DNA of 43,625 nt from Melioribacteraceae bacterium (GCA_028282005.1 JANQIV010000218.1:1-43625); one strand, 5' to 3'. Counted from the first letter of the stretch, positions 10,204 through 19,512 are shown. Numbers and translations are program-made. The notes: generated from the letters alone by a model not told the origin.

Positions 10204-11895
10204 CTATTTATGTTTATTGTTTATTTTTAAAATCGCTCCTTTGCTGGCAGAGGTAACCATGCTGGTATACCTTGCCAGATAACCCTTTTTAATTTTAGGT
10301 TCAAACTCAGGTAAATTTTGTAAACGTACTTTTATTTCTTCGTCTGATAATTCTACGTTAATAGATTTGTTCGGGATATCGATAGAAACTATGTCGCCTT
10401 CATTGATTGCTGCGATAGGGCCACCTGAAGCTGCTTCAGGGGAGATGTGCCCTATACAAGCTCCACGCGTACCGCCTGAAAACCTGCCGTCTGTAATTAA
10501 CGCAACTTTATCACCAAGTCCCATTCCCATTATTGCGCTTGTTGGTGAAAGCATCTCAGGCATACCCGGCCCCCCTTTAGGTCCTTCGTAACGGATGACC
10601 ACAACTTCGCCCTCTTGAACTTCTTTTTTTAAGATTCCGCTTAACGCATCTTCTTGTGAATTGTAAATTCTTGCGGGACCTTTGTGCACCAGCATTTTCT
10701 CATCAACTGCTGCGGTTTTAACTACGCAGCCTTCAGGTGCGATGTTGCCGAACAGTACTGCTAAACCTCCTTGCGCGGAATAAGGATTATTTGCCGAGCG
10801 TATAACAACAGGATCTTTTATATCAGCTCCAGAAATATTTTCTCCTAATGTCTTTCCTGTTACTGTAATGGTAGATTTATCTATTGCATTTTCTACATTT
10901 GTAAGTTCGTTTAATATTGCAGAGATTCCGCCTGCTCTGTCAACGTCTTCCATGTGTACAGTTTTTGAAGCGGGACTTACTTTACATAAGTAGGGTGTAC
11001 GATCTGCTATTTCATTTAGTTGATGAAGATCAAATTCAAATCCCGACTCAAGTGCAATAGCTATAGTGTGAAGAATAGTGTTAGTACTTCCTCCCATTGC
11101 CATATCAAGTGCAAACGCATTGCGAAAGGCTTCCTCAGTAAGTATGTCGGAAGGTTTTATATCATCTTCGATTAATTTTACAATTCGAGAACCGGCTTCT
11201 TTTACCAGTTCTTTTCTTTTAGGATCAATGGCAAGTATAGACCCATTGCCCGGTAAAGCCAACCCCAATGCTTCCATCAAGCAATTCATTGAATTTGCGG
11301 TAAACATACCTGAGCAAGATCCGCAAGTGGGACAACTAACAGTTTCCAGTTCTGTTAATTTACTTTCACTCATTTCCCCTTTTTGAAATTTACCAACAGC
11401 TTCAAATACTGTTACCAGATCACTTTTGCCGCCATCAGAAGTAATGCCTGCTTTCATTGGTCCGCCGGAAATAAATATTGTTGGTATATTAATCCTTGCT
11501 GCTGCCATTAACATACCGGGTACTATTTTATCGCAGTTCATTATGCAGACCAAACCATCAAGCCTATGAGCTTCGGCAACAGTCTCCACACTGTCTGCAA
11601 TTAGTTCTCTGCTGGCTAATGAATAACGCATGCCGATGTGGCCCATAGCAATACCATCATCAACACCGATGGTATTGAATTCAAAAGGTACACCGCCGGC
11701 ATCCCTCACTGCTTGCTTTGCTATTTTACCAAACTCCTGCAAATGAACATGCCCAGGAATCAGATCAATGTATGAGTTACAAATGCCAATGAAAGGTTTT
11801 TTAAAATCTTCGTTGCTTTGAATTACTCCAGTTGCGCGAAGTAAACTTCTGTGGGGTGCTTTGTCGAATCCTTTTTTGATTAAATCAGATCTCAT
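10204..11895 (-). CDS. ilvD: Dihydroxy-acid dehydratase
   Basis: Fe-S dehydratase shared by isoleucine and valine synthesis. The protein has 563 residues. Three cysteines fit the [2Fe-2S] type: [19 protein letters not shown] and [20 protein letters not shown] near the C-terminus is also conserved. It is the first structural gene of the nine-gene operon, with an AGGAA ribosome site before the ATG. The 5' leader ahead of it holds an Ile-rich leader ORF and an RNA stem, so the whole operon is probably under attenuation control. Confidence 0.96.
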   Translation of the reverse strand: MRSDLIKKGFDKAPHRSLLRATGVIQSNEDFKKPFIGICNSYIDLIPGHVHLQEFGKIAKQAVRDAGGVPFEFNTIGVDDGIAMGHIGMRYSLASRELIADSVETVAEAHRLDGLVCIMNCDKIVPGMLMAAARINIPTIFISGGPMKAGITSDGGKSDLVTVFEAVGKFQKGEMSESKLTELETVSCPTCGSCSGMFTANSMNCLMEALGLALPGNGSILAIDPKRKELVKEAGSRIVKLIEDDIKPSDILTEEAFRNAFALDMAMGGSTNTILHTIAIALESGFEFDLHQLNEIADRTPYLCKVSPASKTVHMEDVDRAGGISAILNELTNVENAIDKSTITVTGKTLGENISGADIKDPVVIRSANNPYSAQGGLAVLFGNIAPEGCVVKTAAVDEKMLVHKGPARIYNSQEDALSGILKKEVQEGEVVVIRYEGPKGGPGMPEMLSPTSAIMGMGLGDKVALITDGRFSGGTRGACIGHISPEAASGGPIAAINEGDIVSIDIPNKSINVELSDEEIKVRLQNLPEFEPKIKKGYLARYTSMVTSASKGAILKINNKHK

Positions 11896-11940
11896 AATTT
11901 TTCCTAAATTTTGTATAACTCTTCAATTAGATACAACAAT

Positions 11941-12011
11941 CTCGGCCCCGGCCAATCCCGAAGTTCTTAAATTTTTATTTGTGATTTTATTTTATGATTT
12001 CGGAATTGACC
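11941..12011 (-). promoter_or_regulatory. Putative attenuator structure in ilvD leader RNA
   Basis: In the minus-strand RNA, GGUCAAUUCCGAA (12011-11999) can pair over 13 bases with UUCGGGAUUGGCC (11962-11950), including two G-U pairs, around a 36-base loop. On the plus strand the two G-U positions become A-C mismatches, so the pairing favours the operon transcript. The 5' arm begins 7 bases after the leader ORF stop codon. The 3' arm can instead pair through UUCGG (11962-11958) with CCGAG (11945-11941), a shorter stem that excludes the long one. A ribosome finishing the leader would cover the 5' arm and favour the short stem. A ribosome stalled on Ile codons would leave the long stem free to form. 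The short stem is followed by AUUGUUGUAU, only a weak U tract, so the termination step is inferred. Confidence 0.6.
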
Positions 12012-12018
12012 TTGTATG

Positions 12019-12168
12019 TTAGCCCACGAGTATAATAATACCGAGTAGGCTAATAATAATAATTCCGATAATGTTGATAATAATTAAAGAGGGGTTATTT
12101 ACAATAGACACAACACTGCTAATGTTCGCAGAAGTTATAAATGATATTTGTGATTGTGTGTTGTGCAT
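12019..12168 (-). CDS. Branched-chain leader peptide of the ilv-leu operon
   Basis: A 49-codon ORF lies 123 bases ahead of ilvD on the same strand. Residues 28-48 read LIIINIIGIIIISLLGIIILV: 12 Ile, 4 Leu and 1 Val in 21 positions. Overall about half of the peptide is Ile, Leu or Val. It ends 7 bases before a strong RNA stem. This matches the logic of amino acid biosynthetic attenuators, where ribosome stalling at control codons changes RNA folding. The ATG at 12168 lies about 23 bases after a TATCTT -10 element, a sensible spacing for a short 5' UTR. There is no clear Shine-Dalgarno sequence, which is common in this group of bacteria. A TTG at 12219 extends the frame but overlaps the promoter -35. 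The alternative, a small membrane peptide, is less likely given the position. Confidence 0.75.
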   Translation of the reverse strand: MHNTQSQISFITSANISSVVSIVNNPSLIIINIIGIIIISLLGIIILVG

Positions 12169-12190
12169 AGTTTCTAAAAAAATTTCGTCC

Positions 12191-12219
12191 AAGATAGTTT
12201 GCCATTTCAAGTTTGTCAA
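12191..12219 (-). promoter_or_regulatory. Promoter of the ilv-leu operon
   Basis: On the minus strand a perfect TTGACA (12219-12214) is followed after 17 bases by TATCTT (12196-12191). This is a good sigma-70-like spacing. The -10 also resembles the Bacteroidota TAnnTTTG element. Transcription would start near 12184, just upstream of the leader ORF. Confidence 0.6.
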
Positions 12220-12265
12220 GGCTAAAATGTAAATTGTATATTAATATTGATTTCGTCTTTAATTG

Positions 12266-12307
12266 TACTACATAGTTATATGTTTGCTTAATTATTACTA
12301 TGTAGTA
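12266..12307. repeat. Inverted repeat upstream of the ilv promoter
   Basis: TACTACATAGT (12266-12276) and its perfect complement ACTATGTAGTA (12297-12307) are separated by 20 AT-rich bases. It lies between the end of the histidine kinase gene and the ilv promoter. It could be the terminator of the kinase operon, although no U tract follows on the minus strand, or a binding site for a regulator of the ilv operon about 50 bases above the -35. Confidence 0.45.
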
Positions 12308-12367
12308 ATCTACAATATTGTAATGGTGGTAAGGGTTTGCGAGTTTATTTATAATTACCAACTGATA

Positions 12368-14512
12368 TTAATTTTGGAAGGTTAGTACAAAGGAGCTTCC
12401 AATGCCTTTTGCACTTTGAACATCTATTAGAATTTTATTGAGGTCGCAATATTTTTTTACGAGTGCCAAACCTAATCCATTACCCTCGTATTTTCTTGTG
12501 TAGCCATTTTGTTCCTGGCTGAAAGGAGTAAACAAATTACCAATATAGTTCTCACTAATCCCAATTCCGGAATCCTTTATGATGGCTTTTATCTTGCCGT
12601 TAGAGTCTTTCGATAAACTAATTTCTATACAGCCTTTCTCAGTGTATATGATTGCATTTTCAATTAGTTGTCTAAAAATTTGTTCAATGGAAAATTTATC
12701 CGCGCTTATTATTATTTCGGTCATATTATTATTAGTAACTAATTCTAAATTTTTCTTTTTGGCTTTGGGGTGATAATCTTTTAACAAAGGCATGATAATA
12801 TCTTTCTGCAAATCTAAATCTTCTTTTTTATAATTATAATTCCCCGATTCAATATCTGCGGTGTTTAAAATTAAATCTACTGTTCTGATGATTCTGTTTC
12901 CGGCATTAGACATAACTTCGAAGAGGTTCTTCTGTTCTTCAGTTAGCTTATCTTCAAATTCTTCTTTTATAATAAAACTGAAATTTAACAGTGTACTTAC
13001 CGGGGTTCTTATTTCATGTGACATTTGTGCGAGGAATTCTGATTTAAGTTTGTCGGAACTTTCCGCTTGTTCCGCTTTTTCTTTTGATTTAATTAGCTCT
13101 AGTTTTGATTCTTCTCTCTGGATAGCCCCGCCAATACTGGCCGCTACTGCTTTTAAAATTGATACCTCGGAAATAGACCAGATCCTTTTTGTTTTACACT
13201 CATCAAAACCAATGAATCCCCAAAACTCATTATTTACAATAATTGGGAAAACTAAAATAGATTTTGTTCCTGTCGCTTCAAATCTACTTCTAATTGTTTC
13301 ATTGAGCTCATCAATAACACCTGAAACCGGAAGTCTTGATTCAAGAATATCATACCAATCGTATAAATCAGCTTCGTAAGATAGTATATCGCAACTTTCA
13401 TCGATAATGTTGTTATCTGAACTCCATCTAAATTTTCTTTCAGTCTTTTTTTGATAGTCAGAATTATCTACAAAGTTTTTATAAATATGAACGCCGTCAA
13501 TGTTAAGTGCTTTCCCCAAAAATTGTAAAGAAGTTTTGATCGCGAAATTGAAGTTTGATTCCGAAAGTAAGTTATTTGCAGCCTCTGCTACACCATTTAA
13601 TAAAACTATTTGTTTTTTGATCTCCGTTTCGTTTTTCTTTCTCTCGGTTATGTCGATGAAACTTTCTAAATATATGTTTTGATTTCCGATAACAATTTTT
13701 GAGATTGTTCTCAAAACCTGAATCTCTTTACCGTTCTTATCTACTATAATACTTTCAATATTTTTGTTTAGTATCTCTTCGTAATTGAAGTATTGTCCGT
13801 CTTTGTTTAGTGCGCAGCGTTTAGTGTTTATCAAATCTTCCTTAGAAACGTTCAATAGTTTTAATGCTGCATAGTTTGCATCAATAATTTTGCCTGTCAA
13901 CCGCTCTATTACCAGAACAGATGTTAATATTGAATCAATTATTACTTTTAGTTCTCTTTCACTTTGCCGTAGGATTTCTGTTTTGGCAGCAACAATTTGA
14001 TCAAGCTCTCCTTTGGTTACGTAAAGTTCTTTTTCAATTTTTTTACTGTGTAAAATATAAGCCATCTGACTTGCGAGGAGATTGAAGTAACCAAGAATTG
14101 CAGGATTGTACTGCTTATTAATTGTCATTCTTAGTAGAATTATGCCTTGAATACCTTCTGTAGAAATTACAGGTATGATAACGAATGATTTGCTGGTGTT
14201 TTTTTTTGTATCGACGAGTTTCCAATTAATTGCTGAGGCTTTGTCTAACACTTCTGCGATACCTCCTTCTTCTAAGATTTCATCAAAATAAGAAACAATT
14301 TGTTCTTTATTTTGCTCATCAGTAGTATTACTTAAATGAAAGTCAAAAGAATCAGTAAAGAGTGAAAATAGGGAAGCAGATTTAATGTCAGGAATAAGTA
14401 AATAATTTTTTAACGCATAAATTATGATTTCAGAAATTGATTCATTTCTGAACTGAACCTGATTGAAGTTAATAACTTCTTTGATGAATTCCTTATAAGA
14501 TCTGTTTTTCAT
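12368..14512 (-). CDS. Soluble sensor histidine kinase (GAF-PAS-GAF-HK), copy 1
   Basis: A 714-residue cytoplasmic histidine kinase without transmembrane segments. An N-terminal GAF-like region covers about residues 15-150, a coiled coil about 155-190, a PAS domain about 190-295 (ending SFIDITERKK), and a second GAF domain about 305-470. HisKA carries the phospho-acceptor His in MSHEIRTPVSTLLNF. HATPase has the N box (QLIENAIIYT), the G1 box (DSGIGIS) and the G2 box (GNGLGLALV). No receiver domain is attached, so its partner lies elsewhere. The chosen ATG at 14512 has a GGTGAG ribosome site; an upstream in-frame TTG is less likely. It is the last gene of a four-gene operon and is a paralogue of the kinase next to it. 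The sensed signal is unknown. Confidence 0.88.
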   Translation of the reverse strand: MKNRSYKEFIKEVINFNQVQFRNESISEIIIYALKNYLLIPDIKSASLFSLFTDSFDFHLSNTTDEQNKEQIVSYFDEILEEGGIAEVLDKASAINWKLVDTKKNTSKSFVIIPVISTEGIQGIILLRMTINKQYNPAILGYFNLLASQMAYILHSKKIEKELYVTKGELDQIVAAKTEILRQSERELKVIIDSILTSVLVIERLTGKIIDANYAALKLLNVSKEDLINTKRCALNKDGQYFNYEEILNKNIESIIVDKNGKEIQVLRTISKIVIGNQNIYLESFIDITERKKNETEIKKQIVLLNGVAEAANNLLSESNFNFAIKTSLQFLGKALNIDGVHIYKNFVDNSDYQKKTERKFRWSSDNNIIDESCDILSYEADLYDWYDILESRLPVSGVIDELNETIRSRFEATGTKSILVFPIIVNNEFWGFIGFDECKTKRIWSISEVSILKAVAASIGGAIQREESKLELIKSKEKAEQAESSDKLKSEFLAQMSHEIRTPVSTLLNFSFIIKEEFEDKLTEEQKNLFEVMSNAGNRIIRTVDLILNTADIESGNYNYKKEDLDLQKDIIMPLLKDYHPKAKKKNLELVTNNNMTEIIISADKFSIEQIFRQLIENAIIYTEKGCIEISLSKDSNGKIKAIIKDSGIGISENYIGNLFTPFSQEQNGYTRKYEGNGLGLALVKKYCDLNKILIDVQSAKGIGSSFVLTFQN

Positions 14513-14568
14513 TAATTGTTGCTCACCCAAATATAAAGCTAAATTTTACTTCAGAAAGCTAGACTATA

Positions 14569-16731
14569 CTACTTTTGTCTTATATTCGGAAAGGATATCG
14601 TAAAAGTTGAGCCGAGCCCTTTCTCACTTTCCAGCGAGATATTAATTTTATTCAATTCGCAATATTGTTTTACCAGTGCAAGCCCTAATCCATTTCCCTC
14701 ATATTTTCTAGTATATCCGTTATCTTCCTGTGAAAAAGTGTTAAATATTTTTGGTAGGTATTTATCTGATATTCCAATACCTGTATCGATTATTGAAACA
14801 TTCAAATTTTTGTTTATGTCATCGAATAGTTTTATTTCAATATGTCCCTTATTTGTATACTTAATAGCGTTATTGATAAGATTGTTAAATATTTGATCAA
14901 CAGAGTAAAAATCTGCAAACACTTTGGTTTTTTCTGTATCAATATTTAATAACATTTCAAGATTCTTATCTGTCGCCATTTTGTGATGTTCTTTATATAA
15001 TGGTTTCAATACATCGGTATTTAGGTCAATCAGCTTGGGATTGTATTCGTAAAGTCCTGACTGAATTTCATTCATGTTTAAAATCAAATCTATCGTACGA
15101 ATAATTCTTCTTCCGCCACTGTAAATTATTTCAAATGTATCTTTCAGTTGTTTATTGAGATTATCCTCAAACTCCATTTGCAGTAAACTAGAATGGCTAA
15201 GAATTGAATTAAGCGGAGTTCTAATTTCGTGTGAGATCTGCGCTAAAAATTCTGATTTCAATCGATCAGCTTTTTCCGCATCTTCTTTAGCTTTAATAAG
15301 CTCATTGTTAGTGTCTTCTCTTTGTATAGCACCGCCAATATTTGAAGCCACAGCTTTCAGTATTGATTCTTCGGTTAATGACCACTCCCGTTCCTTTGTG
15401 CAATCATCAAAACCAATAAATCCCCAAAATCTATTGTTGACATGAATAGGAACAACAAAAATGGATTTAACATTAGACTCCTGTTCCATCTCCTGAAGTT
15501 TGTTACTCATATTCTTTGTCAATTTTGAGATTGGTTTATTTGCCGAGAGTATTTCATACCAGCCAATCAAAGCATCATGATAATATAGTTTTGTATTTAA
15601 CGAAAATGTGTTTTCTTTTGATCTGTTCCAGTGGTAAATTTTCTCTGCGTAGATCTTATTAATTTTTAAATCGAATTTATTTTCATAAATGTAAACTGTA
15701 TCTATTTCCGAAGCTTTTCCTAAAAATTCCAAAGCATTATTAATTGAATATTCAAAATTAGGTTCCGTCAAAAGTGAATGAGCAGATTCCGCAACACCGT
15801 CTAACAATTGTTTCTGTTTATTAATTTCTTCTTCATCTTTCTTTCTATCCGATATATCGATAAAACTCTCAAGATAGATTTCATTGTCTCTTAAAAGGAA
15901 TCGAGACAATGTTCTCAAAACTGGAATTACGTTTCCTTTGTTATTGATAAGAATTGATTCGGAAACTTTATCCTCATGTCTATAATCATTAAGATTGTCT
16001 TTATCAGATTGTTTTGGGATCCATTGATATCTTGAAGTCCCGATAACCTTTTCTTTTTCAACTCCTAATATTTTTAAGGCGGCATGATTAACATCTATTA
16101 TAACATCTGTGTTTTTTGAGATGATAAAAACCCCTGTTAAAATAGAATCAAGTATTGATTGAAGTTCTCTATTATTTCTTTTAATCCGTTCTGTTCTGAT
16201 CGCAATTTTTTGTTCAAGCTGAGTTTTAATATTGTGCAGTTCTTTTTCGAGCTTTTTGCTGTGGTGTAAGTATGCAAATTGATTTGAATGCAGAATGATT
16301 AATGAAATAATAGGTCCTTCAAATTCAATAAAACTTGCGGATAGCGATAGTAAAAATAATCCTAAAATACCACCAGGCGAGATTACAGGAATAATTAAAA
16401 ATTTTTGCTCCACCTTTTTTGAGGTTTCCCAGTTTACACAATCTCCAGTATCTAGCGATTCAGTTATTGCTCCTTCCTCAAGCATTAATTCAAAGTATTC
16501 TGAAATTAAACTTTTATCTTTTGGTGAAGTTGTGCTGCTAAGCCTAAATTCAAAATCTGTTTCATCTAAAGCGAAAAAAGAGGCAGAGATTATGCTTTCC
16601 AATGAAGTAAAAATTTTTAAGGCAGATTCTGTAATAACGGAAAGAGATTCATTTCGAAATTGATTCTTGCCAAACTCTTTTACTTGATTAGTGAATATTG
16701 TTGATGGCTTTTTTTCATAATCTATATTCAT
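14569..16731 (-). CDS. Soluble sensor histidine kinase (GAF-PAS-GAF-HK), copy 2
   Basis: A 720-residue kinase with the same domain order as its downstream neighbour. The N-terminal GAF-like region includes the shared QFRNES motif. A coiled coil, a PAS domain (ending SFIDISDRKK) and a second GAF domain with FWGFIGFDDC follow. HisKA has ISHEIRTPLNSIL and HATPase has GNGLGLALVKQYC. The near-equal length and collinear domains point to tandem duplication followed by divergence. It lies 19 bases downstream of the HDOD gene, so it is co-transcribed with it. No transmembrane segment or receiver is visible. Both kinases may phosphorylate the same response regulator in response to different small ligands, but that is inference. 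Confidence 0.88.
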   Translation of the reverse strand: MNIDYEKKPSTIFTNQVKEFGKNQFRNESLSVITESALKIFTSLESIISASFFALDETDFEFRLSSTTSPKDKSLISEYFELMLEEGAITESLDTGDCVNWETSKKVEQKFLIIPVISPGGILGLFLLSLSASFIEFEGPIISLIILHSNQFAYLHHSKKLEKELHNIKTQLEQKIAIRTERIKRNNRELQSILDSILTGVFIISKNTDVIIDVNHAALKILGVEKEKVIGTSRYQWIPKQSDKDNLNDYRHEDKVSESILINNKGNVIPVLRTLSRFLLRDNEIYLESFIDISDRKKDEEEINKQKQLLDGVAESAHSLLTEPNFEYSINNALEFLGKASEIDTVYIYENKFDLKINKIYAEKIYHWNRSKENTFSLNTKLYYHDALIGWYEILSANKPISKLTKNMSNKLQEMEQESNVKSIFVVPIHVNNRFWGFIGFDDCTKEREWSLTEESILKAVASNIGGAIQREDTNNELIKAKEDAEKADRLKSEFLAQISHEIRTPLNSILSHSSLLQMEFEDNLNKQLKDTFEIIYSGGRRIIRTIDLILNMNEIQSGLYEYNPKLIDLNTDVLKPLYKEHHKMATDKNLEMLLNIDTEKTKVFADFYSVDQIFNNLINNAIKYTNKGHIEIKLFDDINKNLNVSIIDTGIGISDKYLPKIFNTFSQEDNGYTRKYEGNGLGLALVKQYCELNKINISLESEKGLGSTFTISFPNIRQK

Positions 16732-16750
16732 CTTTTATTAAGTCATGCTT

Positions 16751-17596
16751 TTAAGATAATAATATTTTGTTTGTCTCTTCAAAGTTTTGGATCAGCAAAT
16801 CGTAATTAGTTACAAAAAAATCTTCTTTTAGTTTTATACTTTCGTAAGCTTTCTTGTTCATCCTTGGAATTAAATTATCTCCCGGATAACCCAGATTAAG
16901 AGCCCTGGCAGCAATATCAGCTATATGTACGGAAGAGACTAGTTGATTTGTAGAAGCATCGGAAATACCACTGTGGTGGTATCTAATTGCATTCCTTATC
17001 GAATTTGGAATTTTCCATTTTTCGCAAAGTAAATCGCCAAGAGTAGAGTGGTCAAAACCAAATACTTCTTTTTCGGCATCTTTAATCAGGCACTTTTTCT
17101 CTTCAACAAAAGTAAGCACTTTAATATAGTCTTCTTCAGCAAATTCAAAAAAAACAAGCTTGCCAATGTCATGCAGAATTCCGGCAATAAAATAATTTTC
17201 AAGATTTTTTACTTCAATTGAACTACCGACCAACCGCGTTATAATTCCTACTGCGATTGAATGCGACCAAAATTCTGAAGGCCTGAAGTTTAAAAGTGTT
17301 TTATTTTTCTTGAATAAATTTATAACAGAAAGTGCAAGAATTAGGTTTCTTACTTCATTTAATCCCAGATACATAATTGCACGCGAAATCGTGTCAATTC
17401 TTCCGGCAAATCCATAAAATGCAGAGTTAACTACTTTTAACACTTTTATTGAAGCAGCTTGGTCGCTTGAAATTATTTTTGTTACATCATCATTTGAAAC
17501 ACGCGGATTTGTCATCGCATCAGATAGCTGCGAAAATACTGTGGGCAATGTTGGTATTGCTTTTATTTTATGTACAAGACTATTCAGATTTTTCAT
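16751..17596 (-). CDS. HDOD domain protein
   Basis: The protein has 281 residues. The family signature IPTLPTVFSQLSDAM near residue 14 is followed by a helical HD-related domain to about residue 210, with NSAFYG, GLNEVRNLIL and GILHDIGKLVFFEFA. HDOD proteins are HD/HD-GYP relatives that usually lack nuclease or phosphodiesterase activity and act as scaffolds in signalling, motility and competence control. LHDIGK keeps an HD pair, so residual metal binding is possible. It overlaps the upstream gene by 17 bases and is followed closely by the histidine kinases, so all four proteins probably belong to one pathway. Confidence 0.9.
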   Translation of the reverse strand: MKNLNSLVHKIKAIPTLPTVFSQLSDAMTNPRVSNDDVTKIISSDQAASIKVLKVVNSAFYGFAGRIDTISRAIMYLGLNEVRNLILALSVINLFKKNKTLLNFRPSEFWSHSIAVGIITRLVGSSIEVKNLENYFIAGILHDIGKLVFFEFAEEDYIKVLTFVEEKKCLIKDAEKEVFGFDHSTLGDLLCEKWKIPNSIRNAIRYHHSGISDASTNQLVSSVHIADIAARALNLGYPGDNLIPRMNKKAYESIKLKEDFFVTNYDLLIQNFEETNKILLS

Positions 17597-17924
17597 GGCT
17601 GAACTTCGAAATTAAATCCTTAACTGCTTTATTTAAACTGACCTCATAGAGGTTATGTTCAATCGGGGTTTCGGGCTGCCATAATAATCTGTTTTCAAAT
17701 TTAATTTTTGCTTCGTTTCTTAAATCATTGTTTTCAATTATATCATTTTCACTAGATTCATTTTTTATAGTGATTACTTTTATTCCCCAAGTTTTGAATA
17801 ACCTTGAGTGCTTAGGCATTAATTCAATACCTGAATTCAAAAGTATTTGTCCGTATCTATTCATTATCGGAGCAGCTAAAACCATCCCTGGTTTCACTTC
17901 TTCAACATTTATCAAAGAAGACAT
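17580..17924 (-). CDS. DUF3391-like N-terminal signalling domain protein
   Basis: The protein has 114 residues. VEEVKPGMVLAAPIMNRYGQ followed by LLNSGIELMPKHSRLFKTWG resembles the beta-rich N-terminal domain found ahead of HD-GYP phosphodiesterases (DUF3391 type) and in stand-alone proteins beside HDOD genes. The rest is short and charged, with no catalytic motif. It is the first gene of the four-gene signalling operon and overlaps the HDOD gene by 17 bases, so the two probably form a physical pair. Family assignment is by pattern only. Confidence 0.6.
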   Translation of the reverse strand: MSSLINVEEVKPGMVLAAPIMNRYGQILLNSGIELMPKHSRLFKTWGIKVITIKNESSENDIIENNDLRNEAKIKFENRLLWQPETPIEHNLYEVSLNKAVKDLISKFSHEKSE

Positions 17925-18015
17925 AATAATTCTATTTTTTAGTTAATAATCGATAAGAGGAAAAAATAGTTTAATAGGTTTAAATAAATAATAATTTAAA
18001 TCACAATATTGAGGG

Positions 18016-18035
18016 GAGCCGGAATTATCCGGCTC
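18016..18035. terminator. Hairpin between the DUF1579 gene and the signalling operon
   Basis: GAGCCGGA (18016-18023) and TCCGGCTC (18028-18035) form a perfect 8-bp stem with a 4-base loop, 8 bases past the stop of the minus-strand DUF1579 gene. The following T stretch is weak, so termination strength is uncertain. Confidence 0.6.
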
Positions 18036-18042
18036 AGAGAAT

Positions 18043-18621
18043 TTATTTGGTATATTCCATTATAAAATTTCTGTATTCATTTCCGTCGGGTCCAGGCATA
18101 AACATTTCCAGATTGTAAGAATTTTCGCTTACAAGATTAAAAACTACTCTGTATTCAAGATCCTTTTTTAACATCGGATTATACATTGAACCAGTCATTT
18201 CGATGGAATTATTCTCGGAATTATAACTTCCTTTACTTATTGATAAACCTGTTCCCATATTGTCAATCCAGGTACTAAAGTATTCTTTTTTACCATTGTC
18301 ATAGCCCATAATTCCCCTGCCTTCAAAAGGCATTCCGAATGACATGCCGGTTTGCTTCATAGATAAATATCTGCCTTCAAAAATCATTTTATTTACTACC
18401 TTCCCTTCGTCAATATTTGGTTCTGCGCCGGGATACATCCAAAAAGTAGTTTTTACATTCCATTCGCCCACTATTTTTTCCAGACCTTTATGTGCATCGC
18501 CCGGAGTCATATATTCCATCCAAGCTTTTTGTTCTTCGGTCATTTCTTGTTGCTGGTCTTGTGCTGTTATTAAACCACCTAATAAAACCAATAGCATTAA
18601 AAAAAATGTTGCTCCTTTCAT
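18043..18621 (-). CDS. Exported DUF1579 family protein
   Basis: A 192-residue protein with a signal peptide (KGATFFLMLLVLLGGLITAQ). It continues into a DUF1579-type beta-barrel: GLEKIVGEWNVKTTFWMYPG, then a block around MKQTGMSFGMPFEGRGIMGYD. The family is widespread but has no assigned function; it resembles lipocalin-like periplasmic proteins. A longer frame begins at 18729, but the ATG at 18621 has a GAGGGG ribosome site and a proper signal sequence directly after it. It is a single gene, divergent from the DNRLRE gene. Confidence 0.8.
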   Translation of the reverse strand: MKGATFFLMLLVLLGGLITAQDQQQEMTEEQKAWMEYMTPGDAHKGLEKIVGEWNVKTTFWMYPGAEPNIDEGKVVNKMIFEGRYLSMKQTGMSFGMPFEGRGIMGYDNGKKEYFSTWIDNMGTGLSISKGSYNSENNSIEMTGSMYNPMLKKDLEYRVVFNLVSENSYNLEMFMPGPDGNEYRNFIMEYTK

Positions 18622-18812
18622 ATTGCCCCTCAAGATTGATTTATCGAAAAGTTTTATGAATATAAAAAAATGTAAAAATCCGTCAAAATGAAGAAATCGT
18701 AAAACTATTTTGAAACCCGAAAATTGCATTTTTTTACTGACCGGAGATTTATATTTTTCTTAAACTGTCTAAAAGGGACAAAATGGAGACTTTAATAAAA
18801 TAGGAGAATTTA

Positions 18813-19466
18813 ATGAAATATATATTTACACTTTTTGTTTTGATATTTTCGCTTTCAAACGCGCAATATAAAGAACTAATTTTACAGCCAGGTGAAAAAG
18901 ATGGCACTGATGCCTGGGTCTGGTCTTTTGATCCGGCAAGGGAAGTGAACTTGGGTGAAAAGAACGAAAGCAATGGTGGATTAAATAATGTTTTGCGCGC
19001 TGAAGTTTGGAAATGGGGCGGCAAAAGTGAGTCTGATACAATAAGAGGATTAATCAAGTTTGACCTTTCGGAAATACCAAAAAAATCTTCAGTGATAGAG
19101 GCAAAGCTATCCCTTTATTATTTTGCCAACGAAGGATTCACACCACAGCTTGGAAATAACGAAGTATTAATTCGGAGAGTCTCAGAAGCTTGGGACGAAT
19201 CAAAAGTTAATTGGGTTAACCAGCCTGCTGCAACTGAGCACAACCAAATTTTAGTTCCGGCAACTACATCGCAAAATCAAGATTATATCGATATTGATGT
19301 GAGAAACCTTGTGCAGGAAATGGTTTACTTCCCGGAAAACAATTTCGGGTTTTTACTGAAACTGAAAAGTGAAGTTGAGTTTAATGGAGTTTCATTTGCA
19401 TCAAGTGAAAATGAAGATAAAACAAAACACCCCAAGTTAGTTATAAAATACATTCCTTTTGAATAA
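18813..19466 (+). CDS. Secreted DNRLRE domain protein
   Basis: The protein has 217 residues, with a signal peptide (MKYIFTLFVLIFSLSNAQ) followed by one DNRLRE (CBM96-like) domain across nearly the whole mature chain. The core includes LIKFDLSEIPKKSSVIEAKL, the conserved WDESKVNWVNQPA and a closing KHPKLVIKY. Such domains are beta-sandwiches found on cell-surface and adhesive or glycan-binding proteins, usually attached to larger ones. Here the domain stands alone and lacks a T9SS tail. AGGAG lies 7 bases before the ATG. Substrate unknown. Confidence 0.85.
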   Translation: MKYIFTLFVLIFSLSNAQYKELILQPGEKDGTDAWVWSFDPAREVNLGEKNESNGGLNNVLRAEVWKWGGKSESDTIRGLIKFDLSEIPKKSSVIEAKLSLYYFANEGFTPQLGNNEVLIRRVSEAWDESKVNWVNQPAATEHNQILVPATTSQNQDYIDIDVRNLVQEMVYFPENNFGFLLKLKSEVEFNGVSFASSENEDKTKHPKLVIKYIPFE

Positions 19467-19474
19467 TTCGTGAA

Positions 19475-19512
19475 AATTTCAGCCTTTACTAAAACAAAGT
19501 GGGGCTGAAATT
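19475..19512 (+). terminator. Stem-loop after the DNRLRE gene
   Basis: AATTTCAGCC (19475-19484) pairs perfectly with GGCTGAAATT (19503-19512) over 10 bp around an 18-base loop, 8 bases after the stop codon. A poor T tract follows. It may separate the DNRLRE gene from the integron. Confidence 0.5.

Noticed and set aside
11896..12018. T-box or known riboswitch ahead of ilvD
   Set aside because: No T-box sequence or specifier loop, and no recognised riboswitch motif. The leader ORF explains the region better.
18749..19057. Minus-strand ORF of 102 codons opposite the DNRLRE gene
   Set aside because: It overlaps a clear secreted protein gene and shows no domain-like sequence.
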